A DNA stretch of 64,000 nucleotides from Colletes latitarsis (GCF_051014445.1 NC_135141.1:32697422-32761421), one strand, 5' to 3'. Shown: positions 51,801 to 63,160, counted from the stretch's first letter. The notes: generated by a model not told the origin, from the letters alone. Numbers and translations: made by a program.

Positions 51801-54126
51801 GGGCGTACGCGTTTCCACAAGCTAACGCCTAGACAATTTATTGCGCGAAGCCACCAGTAATTTTCCTATATTTACCAAAAATATTCGGACACCGTCGTCG
51901 TCGAACACATTCCCAACTTCGGTGTACTCAGAGACTCAAAAAGAAAACAATGAAATTAAAAAAAAGTAAAGTTTCACGGTAAAACAAGACTCGTATAGGA
52001 TGTTTAGCCACTTTGGTTCGTTGAGAGTTGCATAAATGACAGAGAAATAATTTTAGTAGAATAAAATTTATGGGATGGGAGCAAAAAGGATCGTAATCTT
52101 TGGCGCAAAAATTTCATCGAACTCGTTGAACAGAAATCCCTTGGTTGAAACAATTCGGTGCATTTCAACGAATAAAATCATAAAACTGCTGATGGCTCGA
52201 AAGGAATCAAATTCACGTAGCGATCGAAGCGATAGTCACGGGGACGTTCTAAAGAAAAATTTATAGATCAATGTGCTCGTTCCTAGATCGCGTAAAATTT
52301 GATACCGGAACGTAAAGAATATGTTTCACGACCTACATAGCAGTATTTCAGTTCTGGAGATTAGCAGCGTACGTTTTTATACTGCTCGTCCCGGATTATA
52401 CGATTTGGCAAAACGGCGCAAATATCGATTCCGCTTGTAAATCTTTGCGCCGGATGCTGTTTCGATCAGTTTCTTCCTTTCGCTTTATCCTTTCGATTCG
52501 TAAACGTCGCGACCGTTAATCTTTTTACATCGAATAAAATTTCACAGATATCCCAATATCGCAAAATCAATTTTCCAGTATCGAAAAAAGCGAAACGAAA
52601 CAATTGTGTTACGATTATTAATCATCAACGTATCTTTATTTTCTGATCTACTAATTTTCCTTCTTTTATAAAAATCATTTCGGATCGAACGTATTCTTTC
52701 CATAGACGCCATTCTTATTTACTTATATAATAAATCATTAATCGTTAAATAAACACAGTTTCTGTATTATAATTAAAAAATCAGATTTCTCTCGGTACTT
52801 TAATCCTACTAAATTAATTATTAAGATTTTTTCATTTCACGGTAAAATATGGTCTCCTCTCTCACGTAGATCAGTTTGAGAAACACTAACTTATGAAATG
52901 GCCTGATAATACCTCGCCAGAAGGAGCGTACAACGGCACGTATAATATCATCTTTAATTCCAATGCGAATTCCCATCGCAGAAACTCCCTTGTTCGATTT
53001 TTCTTATTCCATAAGATTTTCTTCCTGCTCATCCCCTGATCTCGTGTCCTTATGTTCTGGTTTCTTCTCTCGTTCCTCGGGGAAATATAACCGAGTTCAA
53101 GGCACTCGTCGCCCGCCACGAAACTTTAGCGCAACAATTTTACGGAGAAAGTGTCCCGGGGGACTCTGATTGCTAGATCCATGTACTCGAGACGAGACAC
53201 CAAATCTCGATCCTTTCTGTTCCTCGACGTCCTCGGTTTTATTCTGTTTCTCCGTTTACGTTTTTCCAAAAAACCAATCAAGACGATGTTAGGACGAGAA
53301 ATCGATGAGAAATAATTTGGAAAAATAGAACAAACCAAAAATCTGACTTAAAAGAGATACGAAAGAATACGCGTGTCGGCTGCTCAAGCAAAAAATCGAA
53401 CGAATCGTTAGACGGATAGGATACTTGAGAATGGATAAAGATAAAAATAGCTTTTGCGCTGATTCAAATTTCTCACAATTATCGAATCGGCGGGATTTGC
53501 TTCTACCGTCCTTCCGTTGCAGCGAATCCTATATGAAATTGCAGCGTAACGTAATTCGAGCGTAATTCAACATTCTGCTTAGGTTTACCACGTAAGTCTT
53601 CGAGAATACCAAAGTAATATTAACGTATAAGAGATCATTATTAACGGGGGTGGTGAATAGACACTGATATCCGTAAGAGTGGCGACGTTACAGAACTTTT
53701 CTATGATACCTTGTACATAGCATTGAACGTTGTACGATATTAACGATAGAATGATATTTAATGTTAGAAGAGTGCTATTAAAAACATTAGGTCTGAATTT
53801 CTATTTTCACTCTCCATCATTTTCGTCTAAACAAACATTCTGCGGACATTCGACGCGCCAAACGGAGAAACTAACGATAAAATATGGCGAACGTCGAAGC
53901 ATCGTCGGCCATTTTCCACAGACCCTGGTCTATCGATGTTCCGAAAAGAAGACTTTCGTGCACTTTATAGAATTCTCTATGATACCCGTTCTACCGAATG
54001 TAAATCTTTGTACAGAAAATCGATGTCTTGCATTAAGAAACATTAGTAATAACGGTCACCCTCGTTTACAGTTTTCATCGGGAACGATTTTACAGGGAAT
54101 TTGTTCGTTTTCTGTACGCTCTTGCA

Positions 54127-54162
54127 CGTGTGCGTGTGTATGTGTATGCGTATGTGTGTGCA
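54127..54162 (+). repeat. Imperfect (GT)n microsatellite
   Basis: A run of GTGTGCGTGTGTATGTGTAT type with interspersed C and A. Confidence 0.85.
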
Positions 54163-54898
54163 ACGTTTTGTTGATTATCCGAATTAACGATAGTCGAAAA
54201 CGAAAGAATTAATTTACTGTTTGTACAGATTCGTAAAACTTAGGAACCATCATCGATATCGACGAAACAGAGTTTCGAAGGAAAGTCGATATCTTCAAGA
54301 AATCTTTCGATTCTTTTATTACATAACGTTGTTAAATGAATACAACTTGAAAAATCATTGACTTTCCTCAAAACTCTACTTATTTTTTCTTACTCGATGG
54401 ATCATTTCGTAAATGTGTCTGAATTTCGTTTTATCTATCTCGAAAATGTATACGAAATATCTGTATACCATTAATTTTTAATCGACTCTACGATTTTCCG
54501 AAAGTTCTTTTGCGACCGCTGTTTTTATCAAACTGGCGACAAAATTGTTGGGAAAACTGTAAAGTAAGGAAACACGATAATAAGTGTTTCCTTAAAACTT
54601 TGCACCCATCGTTTGTCAAAGCAGATGCTCCTGGCGACTGCGGTAAACTGGCCATGCTTAACGAATTTATCACGCTCGAAGTTTTCCAATTTTGTTCACT
54701 CCTTAAGATTCTTGCTTCCATTGATTACCTCTGCACGCGTCTCTCATACTTTCCATTTATCCTCGAAAATTATTGCGAATGACAAACTTGCTGAAACGTT
54801 CTCAGCATTTTCTCATTCGATTGCTTGTATCATCGCCCGATTTTTGTAACGGCAGTGCATGTGAAAAAGAACGACAAGCTAGGTACAGTGTGTATATG

Positions 54899-54945
54899 AG
54901 AGAGAGAGAAAGAGAGCGAGAGAGAGAGAGAGAGAGAGTGAGAGA
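54899..54945 (+). repeat. (GA)n microsatellite
   Basis: GA units with a few AAA and CG interruptions. Confidence 0.9.
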
Positions 54946-55504
54946 TCAGTCAAACTCCATGGACCCATGGTTCCAGTTGGTATAATGTAACAAATATAAA
55001 CATCAATGAATACTTTGTAAATAGCTAAGAAAGTGAACGATGTGGGAGTACATTCGACGTCACTGTAAATACACGAAAAACGAATTGCTGGGTATTGTAC
55101 GTCTGTATTATCGTTTGTCTAACAATGTATCTTATATTACCGAATAATAAAACAAAAAAGACTTATCAAAACCGTTATTTTATTCTTTGCACTGTTTCTT
55201 TCGTAGAATTATTTTTTCTATGTATTTCAAAACAATAAACAAATTCCTCATAAAAAGAAGTCGACAAGCCTTTTACCATATTGCAATCTGATTAAACTTA
55301 TTTCATTATGTTCAATTCGAACAGGAAATACAAAAATTCATAAAAATATACAAACTCAACGCACTCTACCAATACTCTACCAAGAGAAGGCGTTAGATCT
55401 TTCGGACCAACTGGGCGGCCAATCACATGATTCGTTCGACGAAACAGTGGTGACCGAAGCAAGAAACGAGATAACGAATCGAGTGAAGCTACTTGTTAAA
55501 TAAT

Positions 55505-56640
55505 TACTGACAACGTATGACGATTACTACTGACTTCTGCTAACCTCTGTTGGTCTTTGCTGATCTCTGTCAGCATGTGCTTGTCTCTGCCGAACGCTAC
55601 TGACCACTGCAGGTATTTCTGATAATGTATCACCATTAATACTTACTACTGCATGCCCCTACAAGTCTCTGCTTGCCTTTGCAGGTTTCTGCTTGCCTGT
55701 GCATGCCTTTGCTGGCCTCTGCTCAACACTGCTGACCACCTCTGATGCTTCTGACATCGTATAACAATTACTACATGCTACTGTTCGCCCCTGCTGATCT
55801 CTGCTTGCCACTGCATGCCTCTGCTCGTCTCTGCTGACCGCTGCTGACCACCTCTTATGCTTCCGACAACATATAACGCTTACTACTTGCTACTATTCGC
55901 CTCTGGTGATCTCTGCTTGCCACTGCTGGCCTCTGCTGACCATCGCTTATATTTCTGACAACCTATAACGATTCCTACTGACTTCTGCTAACCTCTGTTG
56001 GTCTTTGCTGATCTCTGTCAGCGTGTGCTTGTCTCTGCTGCACTTTCCTGGCCTCTGCCGAACGCTACTGACCACTGTAGGTATTTCTGATAATGTATAA
56101 CGATTAATACTTACTACTGCATGCCCCTACAAGTCTCTGCTTGCCTTTGCAGGTTTCTGCTTGCCTGTGCATGCCTTTGCTGGCCTCTGCTCAACACTGC
56201 TGACCACCCCTGATGCTTCTGACATCGTATAACAATTACTACATGCTACTGTTCGCCCCTGCTGATCTCTGCTTGCCACTGCATGCCTCTGCTCGCCTCT
56301 GCTCGCCTCTGCTTGTCTCTGCTGACCGCTGCTGACCACCTCTCATGCTTCTGACATCGTATAACAATTACTACATGCTGCTGTTCGCCTCTGCTGATCT
56401 CTGCTCACCACTGCATGCCACTGCATGCCTCTGCTCGTCTCTGCTGACCGCTGCTGACCACCTCTGATGCTTTTGACGACATATAACGCTTACTACTTGC
56501 TACTATTCGCCCCTGGTGATCTCTGCTTGCCACTGCTGGCCTCTACTGACCACTGCTTATATTTCTGGCAACGTATAACGTATGCTGGTCTCTGCTGACC
56601 CCTGTTGACCACTACTGACCTTTGTTGACAACTCCTGACA
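55505..56640 (+). repeat. Left tandem array, CTCTGCTGACC units with higher-order period
   Basis: Built from roughly 10-12-nt units (CTCTGCTGACC, CTCTGCTTGCC, CACTGCATGCC) punctuated about every 110-140 bp by an AT-richer spacer (GACAACGTATAACGATTACT). The series of units repeats as a larger block: GACTTCTGCTAACCTCTGTT occurs near 55529 and 55979, and ATACTTACTACTGCATGCCC near 55639 and 56109, so the higher-order period is about 450-470 bp with an 18-bp insertion difference. Open frames here are by-products of the repeat. Confidence 0.85.
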
Positions 56641-56804
56641 TGATGTATATGTATTAAAGCTTTGTATAATGTAAATCTATGGCAATAAATAATATAATTG
56701 CAAAGAATTCTATGTGTTCTCGTCACTTTTACCTTTCTTTTCCGCTCCCCATTATCCCCTTAGTTATAAGAAACCGTTTCTCTACTTAAAACTGGAATTC
56801 CAAA

Positions 56805-57450
56805 GTGCCCGGAGCGTTTTCTGAAATGCCGGTGACCTTGACCTACTTTCGAAATTGGGTCAAGGCCATCGGGATTTCCAAGTCGGCCCGAAGATTTCTA
56901 AAATTTCGAATGGCCTTGACCTACTTTCGAAATTGGGTCAAGGCCATCCGGATTTCCAAGCTGGCCGGAAGATTTCTAAAATTTCGAATGGCCTTGACCC
57001 ACTTTCGAAATTGGGTCAAGGCCATCCGGATTTCCAAGTCGGCCCGAAGATTTCTAAAATTTCGAATGGCCTTGACCCACTTTCGAAATTGGGTCAAGGC
57101 CATCCGGATTTCCAAGTCGGCCGGAAGATTTCTGAAATTTCGAATGGCCTTGACCTACTTTCGAAATTGGGTCAAGGCCATCCGGATTTCCAAAACGGCC
57201 CGAAGATTTCTAAAATTTCGAATGGCCTTGACCTACTTTCGAAATTGGGTCAAGGCCATCCGGATTTTCGAAGCGGCCGGAAGATTTCTGAAATTTCGAA
57301 TGGCCTTGACCCACTTTCGAAATTAGGTCAAGGCCATCCGGATTTCCAAAGCGGCCGGAATTTTTCTAAGATTCGAATGGCCTTGACCCACTTTCGAAAT
57401 TGGGTCAAGGTCAAGGTCAAATTCGGATTTCCAAAGTTCCCGGAACATTT
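56805..57450 (+). repeat. Array of 78-bp hairpin-forming monomers
   Basis: About eight copies of a 78-bp unit. Each holds a near-perfect palindrome, GGCCTTGACCCA, then CTTTCGAAAT, then TGGGTCAAGGCC. Units alternate between a GGCCCGAAG and a GGCCGGAAG version, giving a 156-bp dimer over the first six copies. Since 78 is a multiple of three, frames stay open on both strands (plus frames of 173 and 199 codons, a minus frame of 64), which is a repeat effect. The last copy has an expanded GGTCAAGGTCAAGGTCAA. Confidence 0.9.
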
Positions 57451-57640
57451 CTAAAATGTTGGTGAACTTGCGAAGAAGGTGGGACGCATCTCATAGGTAA
57501 GAGAATGATTTGGAGAGGAAAAGGACGGTAAAAAATGATGAGAACACATAGAATACTTTAAAATTATATCATTTATTGTCATAGATTTACATTATACAAA
57601 ACTTTAATACATATAAACATATTATATTATATTATATCAT

Positions 57641-58475
57641 GTGACAAGTTGTCAGCAACGGTCAGCAGTGGTCAGCGATGGTCAGCTGACGTCGGGAGAT
57701 GTTGGCAGAGGTCAGCTTAGGTCGGGAGATGCTGGCAGAGGCCAGCAGAGGGTGGCAGTAGCTAGTAGTAATCGTTGTACGTTACCAAAAATATAAGCGG
57801 TGGTCAGCAGTGGTCAGCAGCGGTCAGCAGAGGCCAGCAGAGGCATGCAGAGGCATGCAGAGGCAAGCAGTGGCAAGCAGAGTCCAGCAGGGGCAAGCAG
57901 TAGCAAGTTGTAATCGTTATACGTTGTCAGAAGTATCAGGAGTGGTCAGCAGCGGTCAGCAGAGGCCAACGGAGGCTGGCAGACGTCAGTAGTAATCGTT
58001 ATACGTTGTCAGAAATATATGCCGTGGTCAGCAGAGGCCAGCAGAGGCTGGGAGAGACTAACAGTAGCCAGTCGTAATCGTTATACGTTGTCAGAAGTAA
58101 CAGGAGTGGTCAGCAGCGGTCAGCAGAGGCCAGCGGAGGCTGGCAGACGTCAGTAGTAATCGTTATACGTTGTCAGAAATATAAACGGTGGTCAGCAGAG
58201 GCCAGCAGAGGCTGTGAGAGACTAACAGTAGCCAATCGTAATCGTTATACGTTGTCAGAAGTATCAGGAGTGGTCAGCAGCGGTCAGCAGAGGCCAGCGG
58301 AGGCAGGCAGAAGTCAGTAGTAATCGTTATACGTTGTTAGAAATATATGCCGTGGTCAGTAGAGGCCAGCAGAGGCTGGGAGAGGCTAACAGTCGTAATC
58401 GTCGTAATCGTCGTAATCGTTATACGTTGACAGAAATTCCAGAAGTGGTCAGCAGCGGTCAGCAGAGGCCAGTGG
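57641..58475 (-). repeat. Right tandem array, GGTCAGCAGAG units
   Basis: Reverse-complement counterpart of 55505-56640, with spacers GTAATCGTTATACGTTGTCA recurring near 57767, 57910, 57987, 58072, 58156, 58238 and 58320. Near 58395 a short TCGTAATCGTCGTAATCG triplication is added. It is shorter than the left array, so the block is asymmetric. Confidence 0.85.
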
Positions 58476-58965
58476 AGACCTGTTGACGGGAGGTCGGATA
58501 TTAGTTGTTCAAGAGCGAGATGGGAAGTGTGAGCCTTTCTCTCTCTCGACTCCCACGAGACAGTCCGAACTTACTTTGGGCAGCTTCGGTGAATCGAGAA
58601 AGAGTGCATGCGTCATTTTGCCTTTGTCGGGTTTCCGAAACTCCACGAGCTCACGTACGCGCGATCTGACATAGTGTGAGAGAGCACCTTCGGTGCCTTT
58701 CTGGCACCTCTGGATATACCTCGCCCATGACTATGACTAGGGAATTTGATTAGTTATGGTTTGCTTCTCCTTCCTATAAACGCAGGAAGATGGAGCTATC
58801 GGAAGGAAATTGTAGTTCATGGTATAATTGCTAGTAAAATTTAATCAGTTTTAAAAACAACTATTACATATATTAGATTGTATAAACATAAGCTATTTTA
58901 CAAATATACACACAATTTTCATATCTAAAATACTCAACAAAATTTTGCTACTTTATTAACAGTAT
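58476..58965. repeat. Flank with repeat shared with the NAE1 upstream region
   Basis: 58570-58700 matches 63010-63140 in the same orientation at roughly 75% by eye. Shared blocks: GTCATTTTGCCTTTGTCG / GTCAGTTTGTCTTTGTCG, TTTCCGAAACTC, ACGAGCTCACGTACG and CATAGTGTGAG. It may be a fragment of an LTR-type or other element; ends are not clear. The remainder to the NME6 stop is AT-rich. Confidence 0.6.
58952..58957 (-). other. Likely polyadenylation signal of NME6
   Basis: AATAAA on the minus strand, 8 nt after the TGA of NME6. Being so close to the stop implies a very short 3' UTR if used. Confidence 0.45.
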
Positions 58966-59764
58966 TCATTCTGTAATTTGGTTGTTATTAGTGCTAGTAA
59001 CACTTTTATCAATAATATGTAAAAATGCTACTGGGTCAAATTGAAGTTGACCTAAGTTATAGTATTTCTCTTCGTTCATATGCCATTGTCTCACATTGAA
59101 ATCTTTAAAAAATATTGATATCTCCTGTTCTGCAGACTTTGTGGAATCTAGAAAAATTATTTTGCATTGGATATGGAAATAATACACAACTTTTTTAAAT
59201 ACAGAATACCGTACCAGACCCGTGTGTTGCATTTCTTGTATCCGATATACCAAACATCCCACGAATTGTATCTGGTGCAGTATATTGTGCTTGATAAACT
59301 TTTGTAGGGCCCATTAATTCTCTCCACTTGTCTATAGCATCATAATTAGCTAAAATGTGAATATCAGACGGGCCACTACACATAAATGTTATGAGCCTGT
59401 TGTAAAAAAATTTGTCCTTGTGTTCCATGTAAAATGTTTCCGCTTCTTTTTGTGTAATTACTGTTCTACGTGATCTGACAATTTTGAAATTATTGTCAAT
59501 TATTAAATCTCGAATTTTCTGAAAATAAAAATAATGCTTAATTTGCGATATCCTAATTTTATACAAGATTAAATTAACTGACTCTTGTCACAACACTGCT
59601 TGTTTGTTACTTATATATATATATATTTATATACATATGTATAATACGAGAAAAACATGTAAAAAAGTTAGGTTATGGTCTCTTACTTGAAGCACAAAAG
59701 GAGATTTAATGACATGCGGCTTGATTATTGCCAACGTTAGCTGAAGATGCTTTCCCAATTGCAT
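58966..59764 (-). CDS. NME6: Nucleoside diphosphate kinase 6 (group II NDPK)
   Basis: Transfers the terminal phosphate between nucleoside tri- and diphosphates; human NME6 is a mitochondrial protein. Three exons on the minus strand: 59764-59687, 59518-59215 and 59147-58966, with GT-AG introns of 168 and 67 nt (donors CAA|GTAAGA and TCTG|GTACGG; acceptors TATTTTCAG and TTTTTCTAG). The join gives 564 nt, 187 residues, the normal length for the family. Exon 1 has LTLAIIKPHV, the N-terminal strand and P-loop-side Lys. Exon 2 has FYMEHKDKFFYNRLI, the LMGPTKV motif and DTIRGMFGISDTRNATHGS. The active-site motif NATHGSD is complete across the last junction, with catalytic His at residue 125. The start is fixed by an in-frame TAG just upstream. 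Frame and key residues intact. Confidence 0.97.
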
Positions 59765-60490
59765 ATTAACATTCTTCAACTATCCTTTTTATCAAATTCG
59801 AAATATCTCATAATGAAACAAGAATAATTTTAAAATCGTTACTAAGATGCATCACATATTCTGACAATTTAACTTTTCAAACGAAATCCAAATCATAACA
59901 GCACATGGTGACAAATTATTAAATTCGTGTATTTATTCGCATTTATTTACGCCTAATTAAAAAATGTTTGGAATCCATGCTTGAAAATTCATTAGGAATT
60001 TTCTATAATAAATTAAATAATTTATATAAACTGCAAGATATCCACCTTATTATTTATGTAAAATTATTCTCAATTTCATTACAATTCATAAAGTTATTTC
60101 GAATTATATTCGCCAGTACTTATCGAAATAAATTAAGGTCATATCATTTTTAAATAATGTTCATTATTATATGCTTATAATGATTAAAAATATGTACTTC
60201 TTTTTACTTTAGACTGTTAGGTCGCATGTAACAAAATTGTAATGAGCAACTTTCTAGGACCAAAAGAAACCGGATAATCTTGCCGATTTGCAATTTCTGG
60301 CTTCGTTTTAAAAGTATAACTAATTATCCCTACCGCTCATGGTGTGTTTATTTCAGCACATTGAATTTCATTTGTTTTAAGACAAGGTGGAGAATAAATA
60401 TACTTCATGAAAAATATTAATTTAATTCTAAAGTTCGGATTATACGTATATTATATAAATTGTAACGATGATATGATAATATATATTTTA
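59765..60490. other. 5' flank of NME6
   Basis: Very AT-rich DNA upstream of NME6. No clear core promoter motif. A 61-codon frame at 59968-60153 is AT-driven and not credible. Confidence 0.4.
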
Positions 60491-60597
60491 CAGATAAGAC
60501 ACAGGTTAACGGTGTCTTCTGACAAGAATAATGTCTAAAGCTTCTTATTATTATATTAACTGCAGCTGTATCTACATAAATTACTGAATTCTATTTC

Positions 60598-60920
60598 GCG
60601 ACTGCATTCATGCCCACTTAATTGTCCGTTTACTTTGACTCTTATTCCGAGCGTGGACATTTAATTGGGCACTACTCTACCTAATTCACTGTATATCTAT
60701 ATATATCAAAACGACATCTACCATAAATCGCCCAAGTTTGTCGAGAAATAATCCACTTTTTACCCAGTAGATGGTGCTCCAATTATTTACGATCGAAAAC
60801 TAACTTTAATTTATTTATTAATGCAACAATAGAGTACTCAATCATTTAGATCACTTGTAAATGCTTTACTATTAACGCCAAAGGCCTAAACTTGTCTAGA
60901 AATAGTCCTATTCCTGTCAG
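60598..60920 (+). repeat. Left arm of near-perfect 323-bp inverted repeat
   Basis: Reading base by base against the reverse complement of 61674-61996, I find one difference (ATTCCTGTCAG here, ATTCCCGTCAG there) in 323 bp and no gaps. The spacer is 753 bp. Confidence 0.95.
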
Positions 60921-61326
60921 AACACACTGCTAATCTAAGCTTAACACTGCAACACATATTTCTAATTTCTACGTTCCATTGAGCAAATACACGGTTTCAC
61001 ATCCCGTCAAGCGTAATACACATTAACTTGAGATTATATGTACGTCAATCTAATTAATAAACGCTGTCTAATTATTCCTGAAGACACCTGTAACTCGTGC
61101 TTGACACTGCAGCACATATTCCTAGTTTCTACGTTTCTTTGAGTAAATACACAGTTTCACAACACATCAAGCACAATACACATTAACTTGAGACTGTATG
61201 TACTTCAATCTAATTAATAAACAGTGCCTAAAGCTTATTATTAATGTAGTAAATGTTCGTTTAGTTTGTCCATGATAAGTTAGAGGTAGTGTGACCCATC
61301 GGTGGTACATGACTTGCACAGCCATC

Positions 61327-61480
61327 TACGACAAAACGCCCAAGTTTGTCGTGGAATAGTTCTTACCACCCACGTTAGATGGATTTCTCAACAAACTTGG
61401 GCGTTTTAGCACCAGAGGGTTTGAGGTCGATAAATGAGCACCATCTAGCGTTGAAGATAACGAACTATTCCATGCAAATT
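61327..61480. repeat. Central hairpin of the repeat cluster (module D inverted pair)
   Basis: AAACGCCCAAGTTTGTCG near 61338 is followed at 61388 by ACAAACTTGGGCGTTTTAG, and later by CGAACTATTCCATGCAAA, the partner of the GGAATAGTTC block. It lies close to the midpoint of the large inverted repeat. Confidence 0.7.
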
Positions 61481-61673
61481 TGGGCGTTTCGATGGGTCAC
61501 CGATGGGTAACCCTATCTTTAACTTATGCACAGGGAGCATCGCGGACGTTTAAGTGGGATAGAATTCAGTCATTTATGTAGACACAACTGTAGTTAATAT
61601 AATAATAAGAAGCTTTAGACACTATTCTTGTCAGGAGACACCATTAACCTGTGTCTTGGGTTAGCGATGTCTT

Positions 61674-61996
61674 CTGACGGGAATAGGACTATTTCTAGAC
61701 AAGTTTAGGCCTTTGGCGTTAATAGTAAAGCATTTACAAGTGATCTAAATGATTGAGTACTCTATTGTTGCATTAATAAATAAATTAAAGTTAGTTTTCG
61801 ATCGTAAATAATTGGAGCACCATCTACTGGGTAAAAAGTGGATTATTTCTCGACAAACTTGGGCGATTTATGGTAGATGTCGTTTTGATATATATAGATA
61901 TACAGTGAATTAGGTAGAGTAGTGCCCAATTAAATGTCCACGCTCGGAATAAGAGTCAAAGTAAACGGACAATTAAGTGGGCATGAATGCAGTCGC
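61674..61996 (-). repeat. Right arm of near-perfect 323-bp inverted repeat
   Basis: Partner of 60598-60920. A third, partial copy in this orientation at 62610-62765 is clearly more diverged (for example GCCTTCGGCG for GCCTTTGGCG), so the two arms are unusually similar. Confidence 0.95.
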
Positions 61997-62790
61997 TTAT
62001 GTGGACACTACTGCAGTTATTATAATAGTAAGAAGCTTCAAAGACTGTTTATTAGTTAGACTGAAGTACATATGGACCCAAGTTAATGTGTATTATGCTT
62101 GATGCGATGTGAAACCATGTACTTATCGAAAGAAACGTGCAAACTACAAATATGTATTTCTTTGTAAGCCTAAGATCTCTATTCGTTTAATAAATACAAT
62201 GCAATATATTGTCTCGATATCTAATTATTTGAACCAACAAAACAGCATCAAAATACTATAATCTAGCTGAGCCACTGGACATTGTTAAGATCATATGGGA
62301 TTCCTTTATGCAATGTGTAGAAGTCCTGTTCAGTTCTCATAATCCCAAAGGGACTAGCTAACGTATGATTGTCTCGTGGTTACTTTGTATTTTAAGGGAT
62401 TTAATGACTCTTTCTAGCAACAAGTTATTAAAATAGGGATAACAAACATTCTGTGTATACAAATTCCAAGCGTATAAATTTATTTCAGTTCTGGAGAGGA
62501 CGTATACGTATATATACAGTGCATTACTTTGTTATTATAATAATAATAAGCTTTAGACACTATTTTTGTCAGAAGACACTGTTAATCTGTGTCTTAGGTT
62601 AGCGATGTCTTCTGATAGGAATAGGACTATTTCTAGACAAGTTTAGGCCTTCGGCGTTAATAGTGAAGCATTTACAAGTGATCTAAATGATTGAGTGCTC
62701 TATTGTTGCATTAATAAATAAATTAAAGTTAGTTTTCGATCGTAAATAATTGGAGCACCATCTAGTGTGCAAAAAGGTGAATTATTCCAC

Positions 62791-62958
62791 GACAAACTTG
62801 GGCGTTTTAGCACCAGGGGGTTTGAGGTCGATAAATGAGCACCATCTAGCGTTGAAGATAACGAACTATTCCACGACAAACTTGGGCGTTTTAGCACCAG
62901 GGGGTTTGAGGTCGAAAAATGAGCGCCATCTAGCGTTGAAAATAACGAACTATCCCAT
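62791..62958 (+). repeat. 84-bp tandem duplication (module D)
   Basis: Two consecutive copies starting at 62791 and 62875 with GACAAACTTGGGCGTTTTAG, each containing CATCTAGCGTTGAA. The second copy differs at a few positions (GAGCGCCATC for GAGCACCATC). Confidence 0.9.
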
Positions 62959-63009
62959 AAGAAACTTGGATGGTTTGTTGACTTCCACGACGAAGTGGTC
63001 GAAATTTTT

Positions 63010-63160
63010 TCAGGTAGCAGGTAGCTTCGAAGAATCTAGAAACAGAGCATGTGTCAGTTTGTCTTTGTCGACTTTCCGAAACTCTACGAGCTCACGTACG
63101 TGTGAACTGGCATAGTGTGAGTAGTGCACCCGGTGCTCAATCTGGCAGCTTTGCTCGTAA
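63010..63160 (+). repeat. Repeat segment directly upstream of NAE1
   Basis: Homologous to 58570-58700 (see that entry). It ends about 40 bp before the NAE1 ATG, so the NAE1 promoter or 5' UTR probably contains repeat-derived sequence. Confidence 0.6.

Larger units (their letters stand above)
48754..55500. other. 3' flank of the channel gene, no further gene seen
   Basis: Probably begins as the channel 3' UTR: a (CA)n microsatellite follows the TAA at once, and AATAAA strings occur at 49624, 50507 and elsewhere, with no way to choose. Beyond that it is AT-rich intergenic DNA. An imperfect (GT)n lies at 54127-54162 and a (GA)n at 54899-54945. A G-run lies near 51147-51158. Open frames such as 53730-54212 and 54488-54849 are unrecognised and partly due to the simple repeats. 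Confidence 0.4.
55505..58475. mobile_element. Foldback-like block: inverted tandem-repeat arms around a satellite core
   Basis: The left arm (55505-56770) and the right arm (57480-58475) are reverse complements in content and order. From the outside inward each has a tandem array of CTCTGCTGACC-type units (right arm: GGTCAGCAGAG), then a unique segment. The unique segments match closely: left 56650-56760 (TTTGTATAATGTAAATCTAT) against right 57500-57625 (ATAGATTTACATTATACAAA). Between the arms lies the 78-bp array. Long inverted repeats built of short tandem units are the hallmark of foldback (FB) transposons of Drosophila; no transposase frame is present. It could also be a satellite locus shaped by inversion. 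Confidence 0.6.
60490..63160. repeat. Nested cluster of direct and inverted repeats between NME6 and NAE1
   Basis: At least four repeat modules recur. Module A (AAGCTTTAGACACTATT, then a CTGTGTCTT block) is at 61600-61673 and 62550-62610, and inverted at 60493-60545. Module B is the 323-bp inverted pair plus a third partial copy at 62610-62765. Module C (TACACATTAACTTGAG) occurs twice in tandem at 60941-61235 and inverted at 62045-62160. Module D (84-bp, GACAAACTTGGGCGTTTTAG) is at 61388-61475 and in tandem at 62791-62958, and inverted at 61327-61382. No transposase frame is present. The 121-codon frame at 62750-63115 arises from the 84-bp tandem. Confidence 0.8.

Noticed and set aside
56805..57454. 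Open frames of 173 and 199 codons encoding a 26-residue repeat
   Set aside because: They are translations of the 78-bp satellite (78 = 3 x 26); several frames on both strands are open together, with no start, splice or domain context.
62750..63115. 121-codon plus frame upstream of NAE1
   Set aside because: Open because the 84-bp tandem unit is a multiple of three; it has no independent coding character.
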